Origin: Poriferisodalis sp964484385
GTDB lineage: Bacteria; Actinomycetota; Acidimicrobiia; Acidimicrobiales; Poriferisodalaceae
Assembly: GCA_964484385.1 (NCBI GenBank)
Contig: CAZAFV010000001.1
Span: 122,041-186,040, forward strand
Direction of reading: 5' to 3'
DNA length: 64,000 nucleotides
Of this stretch, positions 34,112 to 43,685 are shown in pieces. The notes under the pieces are model-generated. The model was not told the DNA's origin and did no database searches. It worked only from the letters and a program-made list of their open reading frames with translations. Both the position numbers and the translations under genes were made by a program. Position 1 is the first letter of the stretch; each line of letters opens with the position of its first letter.

Positions 34112-36011
34112 GCACTCCGGGCGCCATACAGCTCCGGCGCCATGGCACCCGTCGATGGGTGCTCCGCCGGGGCTGCGATCGCCGACGCCACGAACGGCTA
34201 GCCGACGCTCTGAGGCGGCGACCCCGCGCAGGTGGCACCCGTCATCAGGAGCGAAGACATCGCCTGGCGAATCGAGGTCGAAACCTGCCGCAGAGCAGTC
34301 CAACCGACGACCGCGCCAGCGGACGGCTCGCGCCGGGCCGCCGCGCCGGCGGGCGCTGCTGCTGATCGTCGCGAGCACGGTGGCGCTGGCCGTCCTGGGC
34401 GCTCGCCTGGTGCAAGTGCAGGTGCTCGACCGCGAGACCTACGCCGCCTTGGGCGAACGTCAGGGCACGGCACAGTGGGAGCTCGAATCGGTGCGCGGGG
34501 CGATCCTCGACCGGAACCTGAACCTGCTCGCGGTGTCGGACAACCTGCCCACGATCTGGGCCGACCCCCGGTTGGTGACCGATCCGTACCAGACGGCTGC
34601 CATATTGGCGTCGGTGCTGAATGTCGATGCCGACGTCATCGCCGAACGGCTGGCGAGCGACCGGCATTTTGTGTACGTGGCGCGTCAAGTGAGCCCCGAA
34701 GACGGGCTGGCGGTGCAGGAGCTGCAGCTTGCCGGTGTCGGCGTACGCGGGGAGTCGTCGAGGCTGCGGCCCAACGGCGAGGATTTCGCCCGCGGGTTGC
34801 TCGGCGCCACCGACATCGATCAGAACCCGCTGGGCGGCGCCGAGAAGCAATTCACCGAAGTGCTCGACGGCACCGACGGCCGTGAGGTCGCCCGGATCGC
34901 CCAGAGCGGCATGCCGCTGCCGAGAGGAACTGAGCTGTTCGAGCCCGTCAGCCATGGCGACGATGTGGTGCTCACGCTGCATACCCAGATGCAATGGGTG
35001 GCGGAGCGGTCCGTCAGCGAAGCGGTCCGTGCGACCAGTGCCGAGGGCGGCATGGTGGTGGTGATGCAAACCGATACCGGCGACGTGCTGGCGCTGGCGG
35101 CGGTCGCCCGTGACCCCGAGACCGGCGAGGTCAGGCCAGTGGCCTACAACCCCGCGTACACCGATGCCTTCGAGCCCGGATCGGTCGCGAAGAGCTTCAC
35201 CATCGCCACAGCGCTGGAAGCAGGGCTCACCACGCCGGTCGAGTTGCACTCGACACCGGCGAGGTACACGTTCGCTGACAAGGAGTTCATCGAGCCCTAC
35301 TCCAAGCCCAGCGACCAGATGACGACCTCGGAGATCCTCGTTCATTCGTCGAACATCGGCACGATCAGGCTTGCGGAGCGGATCGGCGCTTCCGAGCTGC
35401 AGCGTTCGCTGCGATCATTCGGCTTCGGCCGCCTGACTGGTACCGACGAGACTCCGGCGCTGCCCGGCGAGAGCCGTGGCATCTTGCGTGCTGCGAACCA
35501 GTGGCGCGGCACCGACCTTGCCACGATCGCGTTCGGCCAAGGCATCGCGATCACTGCGATACAGCTCGCCGCTGCGTACAACGCCATCGCCAACGACGGT
35601 GTGTACGTCACGCCGCGCCTCGTGCTGGGCAGCGTGGGCAGCAACGGTGCACTGCGACCGGCTGATCGAGTCCCGACGCGCCGGGTCCTGTCCGAGCAGA
35701 CCGCGCAGCAGATGCAGGCCATCCTGGCCGAAGTCGTCCGCTCTGGGACCGGCAAGCGAGCCGCCATCGACGGCTACCAGGTGGCGGGCAAGACTGGCAC
35801 CGCGCAAAAGCCCAGCCCTGATGGCGGCTACTCCGCCGACGCGTACACCAGTTCCTTCGCCGGGTTCCTCCCCGCTGATCGTCCCGAGCTCACCGTCGTC
35901 GTTGTACTCGACGAGCCGGACGAATACCGGGCCGCCATCGTGGCCGCGCCAGTCTTCGCGGAAGTCGCCGAATATGCCTTGCGCATGCTCCAGGTGTCGC
36001 CCGATGCCTGA
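34095..36011 (+). CDS. ftsI: Division transpeptidase FtsI (class B PBP)
   Basis: A 638-residue septal cross-linking enzyme. An unusually long, basic and probably disordered cytoplasmic tail of about 85 residues precedes one membrane helix (about 86-106). The dimerisation domain starts with RGAILDRNLNLLAVS. The transpeptidase motifs are SVAK at 363-366, SSN at 418-420 and KTGT at 566-569. No PASTA domain is present. ATG 34095 lies within the end of ftsL. It should act with FtsW and the FtsQ/FtsL proteins encoded nearby. Confidence 0.94.
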   Translation: MTDVLEHSGRHTAPAPWHPSMGAPPGLRSPTPRTASRRSEAATPRRWHPSSGAKTSPGESRSKPAAEQSNRRPRQRTARAGPPRRRALLLIVASTVALAVLGARLVQVQVLDRETYAALGERQGTAQWELESVRGAILDRNLNLLAVSDNLPTIWADPRLVTDPYQTAAILASVLNVDADVIAERLASDRHFVYVARQVSPEDGLAVQELQLAGVGVRGESSRLRPNGEDFARGLLGATDIDQNPLGGAEKQFTEVLDGTDGREVARIAQSGMPLPRGTELFEPVSHGDDVVLTLHTQMQWVAERSVSEAVRATSAEGGMVVVMQTDTGDVLALAAVARDPETGEVRPVAYNPAYTDAFEPGSVAKSFTIATALEAGLTTPVELHSTPARYTFADKEFIEPYSKPSDQMTTSEILVHSSNIGTIRLAERIGASELQRSLRSFGFGRLTGTDETPALPGESRGILRAANQWRGTDLATIAFGQGIAITAIQLAAAYNAIANDGVYVTPRLVLGSVGSNGALRPADRVPTRRVLSEQTAQQMQAILAEVVRSGTGKRAAIDGYQVAGKTGTAQKPSPDGGYSADAYTSSFAGFLPADRPELTVVVVLDEPDEYRAAIVAAPVFAEVAEYALRMLQVSPDA

Positions 36012-37494
36012 GCAACGCAGCGCGCCGGCAGAGCCGATACCGCTGGAGGAATTGGCTGCGACGGTCGGCGGTACCTGTGTGCTGCCTCCACGCCAGCGCA
36101 GCGACGAGGCGGCGGCACTGGCAGTACTCGTGCGCGGCATCACACACGACAGCCGTTCAGTCACGCCCGGTGCGCTGTTCGGCTGCGTCGTAGGGCGGCG
36201 CCACGACGGTCATCGCTTCGCCGCTGAGGCGTTGGATGGAGGTGCTGCGGCGTTGCTGGTGTCGCAGGTCCTCGATGTCGACGTGCCCCAGATCGTCGTG
36301 CCCGACGTGCGAGCGGTACTCGGGCTGGCGTCAGCTGCGGTGTGGGGACAGCCATGGCACCGCTGCCCGGTCGTGGGCGTCACCGGGACAGCGGGCAAGA
36401 CCACGGTCACGCACGCAATCGCCGCCATTGCGAGCGCGTGCGGTACCACTTGTGAGGTCATGGGTACGCTGGACGGAACGCACACCACGCCCGAGGCACC
36501 CGACCTGTGCCGACGTCTCAGCCGGGCCGCTGATGCGGGAGCCGGGATGGTCGTGCTCGAGGTGTCATCTCATGCGCTCGCCCAGGGCAGAGTCGATGGC
36601 GCCAGCTTCGCTGCGGGTGTGTTCACCAATCTCGGCCACGAGCATCTCGACTTCCACGCGACGATGGAGGACTACTTCGACGCCAAGGCACGCCTCTTCG
36701 ACGGTCGCAGCGAGATAGCGGTGCTGAACGTTGCCGATTCGTGGGGTCGCCGCCTGGCATCGATGGCCGCTGGCACAACCGCCGAAGTCGTCGAGTGGCA
36801 GCCTTCCGATATCGACCGAGTCGTGGTGGACACAGCGGGAATCAGCGGTCGATGGCGCGGCCGATCCGTTCACTGCGGGCTGCTGGGCCGGTTCAATGTC
36901 GCGAACGTGGCGGCCGCAGCAGCAACGGCCAGCGCCCTCGGATTCGATGATGACGCGATTGCCGGAGCGATCGCTGCCGTGCCCCCGGTGCGGGGGCGTC
37001 TGTGGCCCGTCAGTGGCCCGGGCGATGACATCACGGTCTTGGTCGACTACGCCCACAAGCCAGACGCACTTGCCGCCGCATTGACCAGCGCGCGTGAGCT
37101 GGGTGCCGCTGGCGGCCGCCTGTGGGCGGTGTTCGGAGCGGGCGGCGACAGGGACCAGTCGAAGCGGGCGCTCATGGGCGCTGCCGCGGACCGCCACGCC
37201 GATGTGCTCGTCCTGACGTCCGACAACCCTCGGAGCGAGGATCCTGCTCGAATTGCATCCGACATCGCCGCAGGCGCGATCGGCCGACATGATGCGAAGG
37301 ACGGCTTGCACGTCGAATTGGACAGGTCGAGCGCCATCTCGTACGCCGTCAGGAAGGCTCAGGCCGGCGATGTCATCGTGGTCGCCGGAAAGGGCCACGA
37401 GACCGCGCAGGTGAGTGCAGGGCATTCCGTACCGTTCGATGACGCAGATGTCGCTGCCGAACACCTGAGGCGGCGCGGGAGCACACAGCGATGA
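36004..37494 (+). CDS. murE: UDP-MurNAc-tripeptide synthetase, meso-DAP type
   Basis: A 496-residue ATP-dependent ligase that adds the third stem-peptide residue. Motifs are RGITHDSRSVTPGALFGCV at the N-terminus, the ATP loop GVTGTAGKTTVTH, FTNLGHEHLDFHATMEDYF, and DYAHKPDALAAAL. The substrate motif is DNPRSEDP, whose DNPR signature predicts meso-diaminopimelate, not lysine. ATG 36004 overlaps the ftsI stop by eight bases. The next gene is mraY, not murF: the ATG of mraY overlaps the murE stop. Confidence 0.95.
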   Translation: MPEQRSAPAEPIPLEELAATVGGTCVLPPRQRSDEAAALAVLVRGITHDSRSVTPGALFGCVVGRRHDGHRFAAEALDGGAAALLVSQVLDVDVPQIVVPDVRAVLGLASAAVWGQPWHRCPVVGVTGTAGKTTVTHAIAAIASACGTTCEVMGTLDGTHTTPEAPDLCRRLSRAADAGAGMVVLEVSSHALAQGRVDGASFAAGVFTNLGHEHLDFHATMEDYFDAKARLFDGRSEIAVLNVADSWGRRLASMAAGTTAEVVEWQPSDIDRVVVDTAGISGRWRGRSVHCGLLGRFNVANVAAAAATASALGFDDDAIAGAIAAVPPVRGRLWPVSGPGDDITVLVDYAHKPDALAAALTSARELGAAGGRLWAVFGAGGDRDQSKRALMGAAADRHADVLVLTSDNPRSEDPARIASDIAAGAIGRHDAKDGLHVELDRSSAISYAVRKAQAGDVIVVAGKGHETAQVSAGHSVPFDDADVAAEHLRRRGSTQR

Positions 37495-38543
37495 TTGCGC
37501 TCCTGATCGCTGCCAGCTCTGCCATGTTCGTGTCGCTCGTAGGAACTCGCTACCTCATTCCCTGGCTGCAGTCCCGCGGGGTGGGCCAACCCATCCGCCT
37601 CGATGGTCCCCGTGGCCACATCACCAAGGCGGGCACGCCGACGATGGGTGGTGTCGCAGTCGTCGTGGCAGCAGTCGTGGGGTATGTCGTCAGTCATCTG
37701 CGGGCGGAGACCGTGATCACGCGGTCGGGCATCGTGCTGCTGGCAGCCGTCTGCGCCGCAGGCCTCGTGGGCTTGGCCGACGACTGGATCAAGGTGAGCC
37801 GCGAGCGCAATCTGGGACTGAACAAGCGGGCCAAGCTGATCGGGCTGATCGCGGTAGGCATCGGCTTCGCCGTCGCATCGGCGTGGTGGGTGAACCTCGA
37901 TACCGCTGTGGCCTTCACACGGCTGGACGGCAACGCGCTGCGGGTTCCCGCCGCAGTGTGGATTCTGTGGGCGGTCATCATCGTCCTCGGTACGTCAAAC
38001 GCGGTGAACTTGACAGACGGCCTGGACGGCCTTGCCGCCGGAGCTGCCGCAGTGGCGTTCGCGGCATTCGTGGTTGTCGGGTACTGGGCATTCCGTCATC
38101 CCATCTCCTACGACGTCAAGCACCCGCTGGACCTCGCCATTGTCGCCGCCGCCATGGCCGGTGCCTGTGCAGGATTCCTGTGGTGGAACGCGCCCCCGGC
38201 ACGGATCTTCATGGGCGATACCGGTTCGCTGGCCATCGGCACTGCGATGGCGGGCCTCGCAATGCTGTTGCACGTCGATCTCCTGCTCCCCGTGATCGGC
38301 GGCCTCTACGTCATCGAGACCGCATCGGTGATCATCCAGGTGGGTTCATTCCGGCTCTTCGGCCGCCGCCTGTTCCGGATGGCACCGATGCACCACCACC
38401 TCGAGCTGGGCGGATGGCCGGAAACCACCGTGCTCATCCGTCTCTGGGTGGTGAACAGCCTGCTCGTCGCGCTGGCATTGGGCATGTACTACGCAGACTT
38501 TCTGAGCCTGGATCTCGTCGAAATCCCGGCAGGTTCGTTGTGA
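37491..38543 (+). CDS. mraY: Phospho-MurNAc-pentapeptide translocase
   Basis: A 350-residue membrane enzyme with about ten helices that makes lipid I from UDP-MurNAc-pentapeptide and undecaprenyl phosphate. Signature pieces are KAGTPTMGG, LVGLADDWIKV, NAVNLTDGLDGLAAG, FMGDTGSLAIG and RMAPMHHHLELGGWPE. The Asp pair in LADDW and the Asp of NLTDGLDG form the active site. The ATGA overlap with murE and GTGA overlap with murD show tight coupling. Its position directly after murE is unusual because murF normally intervenes. Confidence 0.96.
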   Translation: MIALLIAASSAMFVSLVGTRYLIPWLQSRGVGQPIRLDGPRGHITKAGTPTMGGVAVVVAAVVGYVVSHLRAETVITRSGIVLLAAVCAAGLVGLADDWIKVSRERNLGLNKRAKLIGLIAVGIGFAVASAWWVNLDTAVAFTRLDGNALRVPAAVWILWAVIIVLGTSNAVNLTDGLDGLAAGAAAVAFAAFVVVGYWAFRHPISYDVKHPLDLAIVAAAMAGACAGFLWWNAPPARIFMGDTGSLAIGTAMAGLAMLLHVDLLLPVIGGLYVIETASVIIQVGSFRLFGRRLFRMAPMHHHLELGGWPETTVLIRLWVVNSLLVALALGMYYADFLSLDLVEIPAGSL

Positions 38544-39943
38544 GCGCCTCCGACTTGACGCCCGCAGACGGGCCGGTCGTCGTGGTGGGCATGGGAGTGA
38601 CCGGACGAGCGGTGGTCTGCGCCCTCGCGGCGCGCGGTCATGAGGTGATCGCGGCGGACGACCGACCAGGCGAGGCGGCAGCCCGGGGGAACGAGGCAGA
38701 TGCTGCATTCGGCGAGATCCATGACTCTGCCGATGCGACCTTGCTCAAGAACCTGGTCTCGGGCGCCGCGGCCGTGGTGCCCGCTCCGGGCGTGCCGCCG
38801 CGACACCTCAGCTACACGCTGGCCGATGCGGCCGGGGTGCCGGTGCTGAGCGAGCTGGATCTGGCTGCGCAGTGGGACAGTCGACCTCTCGCAGCGATTA
38901 CGGGCACCAATGGCAAGACGACGGTCACGGTCCTCACGGAACGCATGCTGAACCGGAGCGGAATCTCCGCTGTCGGCGCCGGCAATACAGATATCGCCCT
39001 GGTGGACGCCATTGACCGAGAGGTCTCCACGTTTGTGGTGGAGGCATCGTCCTTCAGGCTGCACCGAGCGCGCAGATTCGCTCCCGCTGTCGCTGCATGG
39101 CTGAATCTGGCCCCCGATCATCTCGACTGGCATCCTGACCTGCGCGATTACGCCGCGTCCAAAGCCCGGATCTGGGCGGCGCAGGGTCCCGACGACGTCG
39201 CAGTGGTGCCCTTCGGCGACACCGATGTTGAACCGTGGACGTCCGGGATCAGTTCACGGCGTGTGACGTTCGCGACTCCCCAGCAACTTGAGGCACCGTG
39301 CGATGTGCACTACGAGCGCGGCGTCTTGGTCGCGCATGGTGACAGCATCGTGGCGGCGGCGGACTTGCCCCGACGGCGTCCCCATGACTTGTCGAATGCC
39401 GCGGCAGCAACGGCTGTTGCGCTCGGGATGGGTGCATCCACCGAGGCGGTGGCGACGGAGTTGAGGTCATTCGATGGCCTGCCTCACCGGCTCGCATTCG
39501 CAGGGCGCATCGGAGAGGTGAGCTTTTACGACGACAGCAAGGCCACAGCACCGCACGCGACGGTGGCGGCGCTGCGCGGCTTCTCCGATGCGGTCCTGAT
39601 CGCGGGTGGCCGGAACAAGGGCCTCGATCTCGGGGAGCTTGCCGCCGTTGCCGCACACGTTCACGGTGTCGTGGCGATCGGTGAGGCCGCTGGCGAGGTT
39701 GTCGACTGCTTCAACCAGCCTGCATGCGGCCACATCGAACTCGTCCGCGCCGAGTCGATGCCCGAGGCTGTGGAGGCTGCCCACCGGATAGCGCAACCCG
39801 ACCGCGACGTGGTGCTGTCGCCCGGATGCGCTTCGTTCGACTGGTACACGAGCTATGGCCAGCGGGGTGAGCACTTCAGCACGGCCGTGGCGGACCTCGC
39901 CGAGCGCATGCGCCCATGCGATCCGACGGGAGACAAGCAATGA
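38540..39943 (+). CDS. murD: UDP-MurNAc-L-alanine:D-glutamate ligase
   Basis: A 467-residue Mur ligase that adds D-glutamate. The N-terminal Rossmann region has VVVVGMGVTGRAVVCALAARG, the ATP loop is ITGTNGKTTVTVLTERML, then VVEASSFRLHRARRFAP, NLAPDHLDWHPDLRDY with the metal-binding His, and the C-terminal FYDDSKATAPHATVAAL followed by LIAGGRNKGLDL. GTG 38540 overlaps the mraY stop. The order mraY-murD-ftsW-murG-murC is standard. Confidence 0.95.
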   Translation: MSASDLTPADGPVVVVGMGVTGRAVVCALAARGHEVIAADDRPGEAAARGNEADAAFGEIHDSADATLLKNLVSGAAAVVPAPGVPPRHLSYTLADAAGVPVLSELDLAAQWDSRPLAAITGTNGKTTVTVLTERMLNRSGISAVGAGNTDIALVDAIDREVSTFVVEASSFRLHRARRFAPAVAAWLNLAPDHLDWHPDLRDYAASKARIWAAQGPDDVAVVPFGDTDVEPWTSGISSRRVTFATPQQLEAPCDVHYERGVLVAHGDSIVAAADLPRRRPHDLSNAAAATAVALGMGASTEAVATELRSFDGLPHRLAFAGRIGEVSFYDDSKATAPHATVAALRGFSDAVLIAGGRNKGLDLGELAAVAAHVHGVVAIGEAAGEVVDCFNQPACGHIELVRAESMPEAVEAAHRIAQPDRDVVLSPGCASFDWYTSYGQRGEHFSTAVADLAERMRPCDPTGDKQ

Positions 39944-41070
39944 GCAAGCTGGATCTTCCGGGCACTTCACCGGGACGGGCCCACTCAGGCCCGTCGGTGC
40001 GCTATGCCGCCCTCCTGTCTGCGGTCTTCCTGTTGCTGCTCACCGGTGTCGTGCTGGTGCTGTCGGCCACGTCGGCGACTGGAATCGATTCGTCCGACCG
40101 TCCATTGCAATACTTCACCCGGCACCTGTGGTCGGTCGGGATTGCTGTTGCCGTGCTGCTCGTCACACTTGGCGTCGATTACCGGCGCTGGCGCCGCATG
40201 GCACTGCCCCTCGCAGCTGCCAGCGTGAGCTTGTTGGTCATCGTGCTGGCGGTGGGCCAACGCACCGGCGGTGCCCGGCGCTGGATTGAAATCGGCCAGT
40301 TCAGCGTTCAGCCATCGGAGATAGCGAAACTGGCGCTCATCGTCGCGTTGGCCGCCTTTCTGGACGCCCGCAAGGACCAGATCGAGCGGTCCGACCGGAT
40401 CCTGCGGCCCGCAATGCTCCTGCTCACCGCCGGATGCTCGCTGGTGCTGCTGCAGCCCGACCTGGGAACCACTCTGATCCTGGCGGGCATCGGAGTCGGC
40501 ATGCTCTTCGTCGCCGGCCTGCCGGGCCGCGATCTAGCGAAAATCGCGGCCATGGTCGCTGTGGCGGCGCCGTTGCTGGCGTATGCGGCGCCGTACCGCC
40601 GTGCACGGCTCGCGGGCTTCCTGGACCCCATCGCAGAACGCTCCGAGAGCGGCTACCAGACATTCCAGAGCCTGGTGGGTCTGGCGCAGGGAGGGCTGCG
40701 CGGCACCGGGCTGGGGGCAGGCCAGGCCAAATGGGGCTGGGTGCCCAATGCCCCCACAGACTTCATATTTGTCATCGTCGGAGAAGAGATGGGCCTCCTG
40801 GGCGCCCTCGGGCTCCTGACGCTGCTGGGTGTCGTCGGCATCGGAGGACTCCGGACGAGCCAGAAGGCACCCGACCTGTTCGGCTCCCTGCTCGCAGCCG
40901 GCATTGCCATCTGGTTCGTGCTCCAGACGCTGGTGAACGTCGGCGGTGTGGTTGGATTGCTGCCGGTGACCGGTGTGACGCTGCCATTCCTGTCCTTCGG
41001 CGGGTCGTCACTGGTGGTGACGGCAGCAGCCGCAGGGCTGCTGCTGAATGTGACGCGGCGATCCGGTTGA
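39940..41070 (+). CDS. ftsW: SEDS glycosyltransferase FtsW
   Basis: A 376-residue membrane protein with ten predicted helices that polymerises septal glycan strands with FtsI. Family motifs include RRWIEIGQFSVQPSEIAKLALI, LLQPDLGTTLIL, GLAQGGLRGTGLGAGQAKWGWVP followed by TDFIFVIVGEEMGLLGAL, and VTGVTLPFLSFGGSSLV. The conserved Asp in PTDFIF is present. ATG 39940 overlaps the murD stop. FtsW rather than RodA is assigned from its place between murD and murG. Confidence 0.94.
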   Translation: MSKLDLPGTSPGRAHSGPSVRYAALLSAVFLLLLTGVVLVLSATSATGIDSSDRPLQYFTRHLWSVGIAVAVLLVTLGVDYRRWRRMALPLAAASVSLLVIVLAVGQRTGGARRWIEIGQFSVQPSEIAKLALIVALAAFLDARKDQIERSDRILRPAMLLLTAGCSLVLLQPDLGTTLILAGIGVGMLFVAGLPGRDLAKIAAMVAVAAPLLAYAAPYRRARLAGFLDPIAERSESGYQTFQSLVGLAQGGLRGTGLGAGQAKWGWVPNAPTDFIFVIVGEEMGLLGALGLLTLLGVVGIGGLRTSQKAPDLFGSLLAAGIAIWFVLQTLVNVGGVVGLLPVTGVTLPFLSFGGSSLVVTAAAAGLLLNVTRRSG

Positions 41071-41073
41071 GCC

Positions 41074-42264
41074 GTGGCCACACCCGGCAGCGCCCCGAAC
41101 GCCCCCAGCGTCCTGATCGCAGGGGGCGGCACCGCGGGGCACCTGATGCCCGGCTTGGCGGTGGCATCCGCGTTGACCGAGCGTGGCTGGCCCGCGGAAG
41201 GGATCCATTTCGTCGGCAGCGCCCGGGGCATCGATGCACAGATCGTGCCGGATGCTGGCTTCGGTGTGACCTTGCTCGGAGGTCGGGGCCTTACTGCACG
41301 CCGGGTGAACCTGACGAACGCGCGTGCAGCGGCGAGCTTGGCGTGGGCCACGATGCGCGGCATCGCTCTCGTGAGGCGACGGCGTCCGGCTGCGGTGCTG
41401 TCGCTGGGCGGCTACGCCGCGCTTCCCGCGACGGTGGGAGCGGTGATCTGGCGCGTGCCATTGGTGATCGCCGAGCAGAATGCAGTTGCATCGGCAACGA
41501 ACCGCCTGCTGGGCCGGTTCGCGCGCGCCGCTGCGGTACCCGTACGCGGGACGGGGTTGCACAGGGAGGTCGTGACCGGCAATCCCGTGCGCCCGGCTGT
41601 CGTCGAAGCCGCGCTTGGAGCGGGTGAGGCCCGCGTCCAGCTCGGCTGGCCCGCAGACGCAACCGTTGTGGTGGTGTTCGGCGGTTCGCTGGGCTCGCTC
41701 CGGATCAACACGGCCACCTGGACAGCATTGGCGTCACTGCAGGACCGCGACGGCGTGTTCGTCTATCACGTGGTGGGCAAGCGCGACTGGGCTGAGCGAC
41801 CGCCGCCACCGCCACGGCGACCCGATGGCTCGTTGGTACGAGACTGGTACCGAGCCGTCCCGTTCGATGAACAGTTGCCTGTCGCCCTGGCTGCGGCTGA
41901 CGTCGCGATCTGCCGAGCCGGGGCATCGACGGTGGCGGAGCTGTCGGTCATCGGCACGCCGGCGGTGCTCGTTCCGTTGCCGATAGCGACCAACGACCAC
42001 CAACGTCGCAACGCAGAGGAACTGGTCGCCACGGGCGCGGCACGCGTCGTTGCCGACGCCGAGTTCGACGGGCAGCGAATGCTCGCAGAGCTCGAGCAGA
42101 TGCTGGAATTGCAGCATCCCCTCAGACCGGAGCGTCCCCCCGAGGCGACCTTCGGTCGTCGAGACTCGGCACAGCGGGTCGCGCAGCTCGTGATACAGCA
42201 CAGTTCAGCGGTTCCTGGCTCGGTGGCACACGAGGATCGTCGGCCGGGAAAGCACACAACGTGA
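41074..42264 (+). CDS. murG: UDP-GlcNAc:lipid I N-acetylglucosaminyltransferase
   Basis: A 396-residue GT-B enzyme that converts lipid I to lipid II on the inner membrane face. The membrane/lipid loop is GGGTAGHLMPGLAVA, the acceptor site has SLGGYAALPATVGAV and AEQNAVASATNRLL, and the donor site has VFGGSLGSLRIN, CRAGASTVAELSVIGTPAVL and PLPIATNDHQRRNAE. GTG 41074 begins three bases after ftsW. The C-terminal 60 residues past the usual end are poorly conserved. It overlaps murC by four bases. Confidence 0.95.
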   Translation: MATPGSAPNAPSVLIAGGGTAGHLMPGLAVASALTERGWPAEGIHFVGSARGIDAQIVPDAGFGVTLLGGRGLTARRVNLTNARAAASLAWATMRGIALVRRRRPAAVLSLGGYAALPATVGAVIWRVPLVIAEQNAVASATNRLLGRFARAAAVPVRGTGLHREVVTGNPVRPAVVEAALGAGEARVQLGWPADATVVVVFGGSLGSLRINTATWTALASLQDRDGVFVYHVVGKRDWAERPPPPPRRPDGSLVRDWYRAVPFDEQLPVALAAADVAICRAGASTVAELSVIGTPAVLVPLPIATNDHQRRNAEELVATGAARVVADAEFDGQRMLAELEQMLELQHPLRPERPPEATFGRRDSAQRVAQLVIQHSSAVPGSVAHEDRRPGKHTT

Positions 42265-43685
42265 CCACGTCGCCGTCCGTCGAACCAACGCCCCTGACCC
42301 AGGAGCCGTCGGGTCGGTTTCCCGAGCTTGGGGAGCCTCGCACCATCCATTTGGTGGGAGCCGGCGGCGCCGGCATGAATGCCATCGGGTTGGTCCTCGC
42401 CGAGATGGGCCACGCTGTCAGCGGCAGCGACCTGAGAGCAGGCCCCGGCATGACGCGGCTCGCAGCTCACGGTGCCCGGGTCGTGATCGGTCATGATGCC
42501 GCCAACATCGGCTCGGCGGACATCGTGGCCCATTCGAGTGCGGTGCCCCAAGGCAATGTGGAGCTCGTCGAGGCCCGCCGCCGGGGCATTCCGGTGCTCA
42601 GCCGAGCTGAGCTGCTCTCAGGGATCTGCCGGCGCAAGCAGACGCTGGCGGTCGGCGGAACCCATGGCAAGACGACCACCTCGTCAATGCTGGCACTGTG
42701 CCTGGTCGCAGCTGGTGAACACCCGTCATTCCTCGTGGGCGGCGAGGTGAACGAAATTGGCTCCGGTGCCGTCTGGGACATAGCGGGGGAGTGGTTCGTT
42801 GTCGAAGCAGACGAATCTGACGGGACATTTCTGGAGCTGGGTGCCGATGCGGTGGTCGTAACGAACGTTGAGCCTGACCATCTCGACCACTACGGCAGCT
42901 TTGACGACCTCGCGGATGCATTCGAGAGGTTCGTCAGCCGTGCTGGAGGGCCACGCATCGTGTGTGCCGATGACCTGCAGGCTGCCGCGCTGGCCGAGCG
43001 TGTCGGCGGCTGTGTGACCTACGGAAGCGCTCCGGGTGCCGACTACCGGATCACCAGCGCGCACAGCTCTCGTACCGGTGCGGGCTTCGAATTGGTCAGT
43101 GGCACGACGTCGATCGGCCGTTGCGAGCTGCCGCTGCCTGGGCTGCACAACGTGGCGAATGCGGCCGGCGCTCTTGCGGCGGCACTTGAGCTTGGAGCCG
43201 CGGCGTCACCGATGATCGACGCCCTCGGTCGATTTGCCGGCGTGGCCAGACGATTCGAGCGACGCGGCGAGCGTGATGGGGTGTCGTTCATCGATGACTA
43301 TGCGCACTTGCCTAGCGAGGTGACCGCTGCGATCGCCGCAGCCCGCAGCGGAGGCTGGAAGCGGATTGTCGCCGTATTCCAGCCGCATCGCTACTCGCGG
43401 ACAGCAGCGCTCTGGCAGGACTTTGCGGATTCCTTCGCTGATGCCGACCAACTGGTCCTCACCGACATTTACGCCGCCGGCGAGGTGCCTCGGCCCGGTG
43501 TGTCCACCGAGCTGGTGCTCGGTGCCGTGCTCGATTCCCATCCGTACGCGTCGGTGGCCTACCTCCCGGGACGGGCCGAACTGCGTTCCTACCTGCGCAC
43601 CAGCCTGCGTTCGGGCGACCTGTGCCTCACATTGGGCGCCGGCGACCTGACGACGCTCGCAGATGAGATGCTGCATGTCTCCTGA
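42261..43685 (+). CDS. murC: UDP-MurNAc:L-alanine ligase
   Basis: A 474-residue Mur ligase that adds the first stem residue. It begins with TIHLVGAGGAGMNAIGLVLAEMG, then has VAHSSAVPQGNVE, the ATP loop VGGTHGKTTTSSMLALCL, VVEADESDGTFLELG, NVEPDHLDHYGSF, and the C-terminal FIDDYAHLPSEVTAAI and VFQPHRYSRTA. GTG 42261 overlaps murG; the first 25 residues form an extra leader. The stop lies 11 bases inside murB. Activity is expected to be normal. Confidence 0.95.
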   Translation: MTTSPSVEPTPLTQEPSGRFPELGEPRTIHLVGAGGAGMNAIGLVLAEMGHAVSGSDLRAGPGMTRLAAHGARVVIGHDAANIGSADIVAHSSAVPQGNVELVEARRRGIPVLSRAELLSGICRRKQTLAVGGTHGKTTTSSMLALCLVAAGEHPSFLVGGEVNEIGSGAVWDIAGEWFVVEADESDGTFLELGADAVVVTNVEPDHLDHYGSFDDLADAFERFVSRAGGPRIVCADDLQAAALAERVGGCVTYGSAPGADYRITSAHSSRTGAGFELVSGTTSIGRCELPLPGLHNVANAAGALAAALELGAAASPMIDALGRFAGVARRFERRGERDGVSFIDDYAHLPSEVTAAIAAARSGGWKRIVAVFQPHRYSRTAALWQDFADSFADADQLVLTDIYAAGEVPRPGVSTELVLGAVLDSHPYASVAYLPGRAELRSYLRTSLRSGDLCLTLGAGDLTTLADEMLHVS

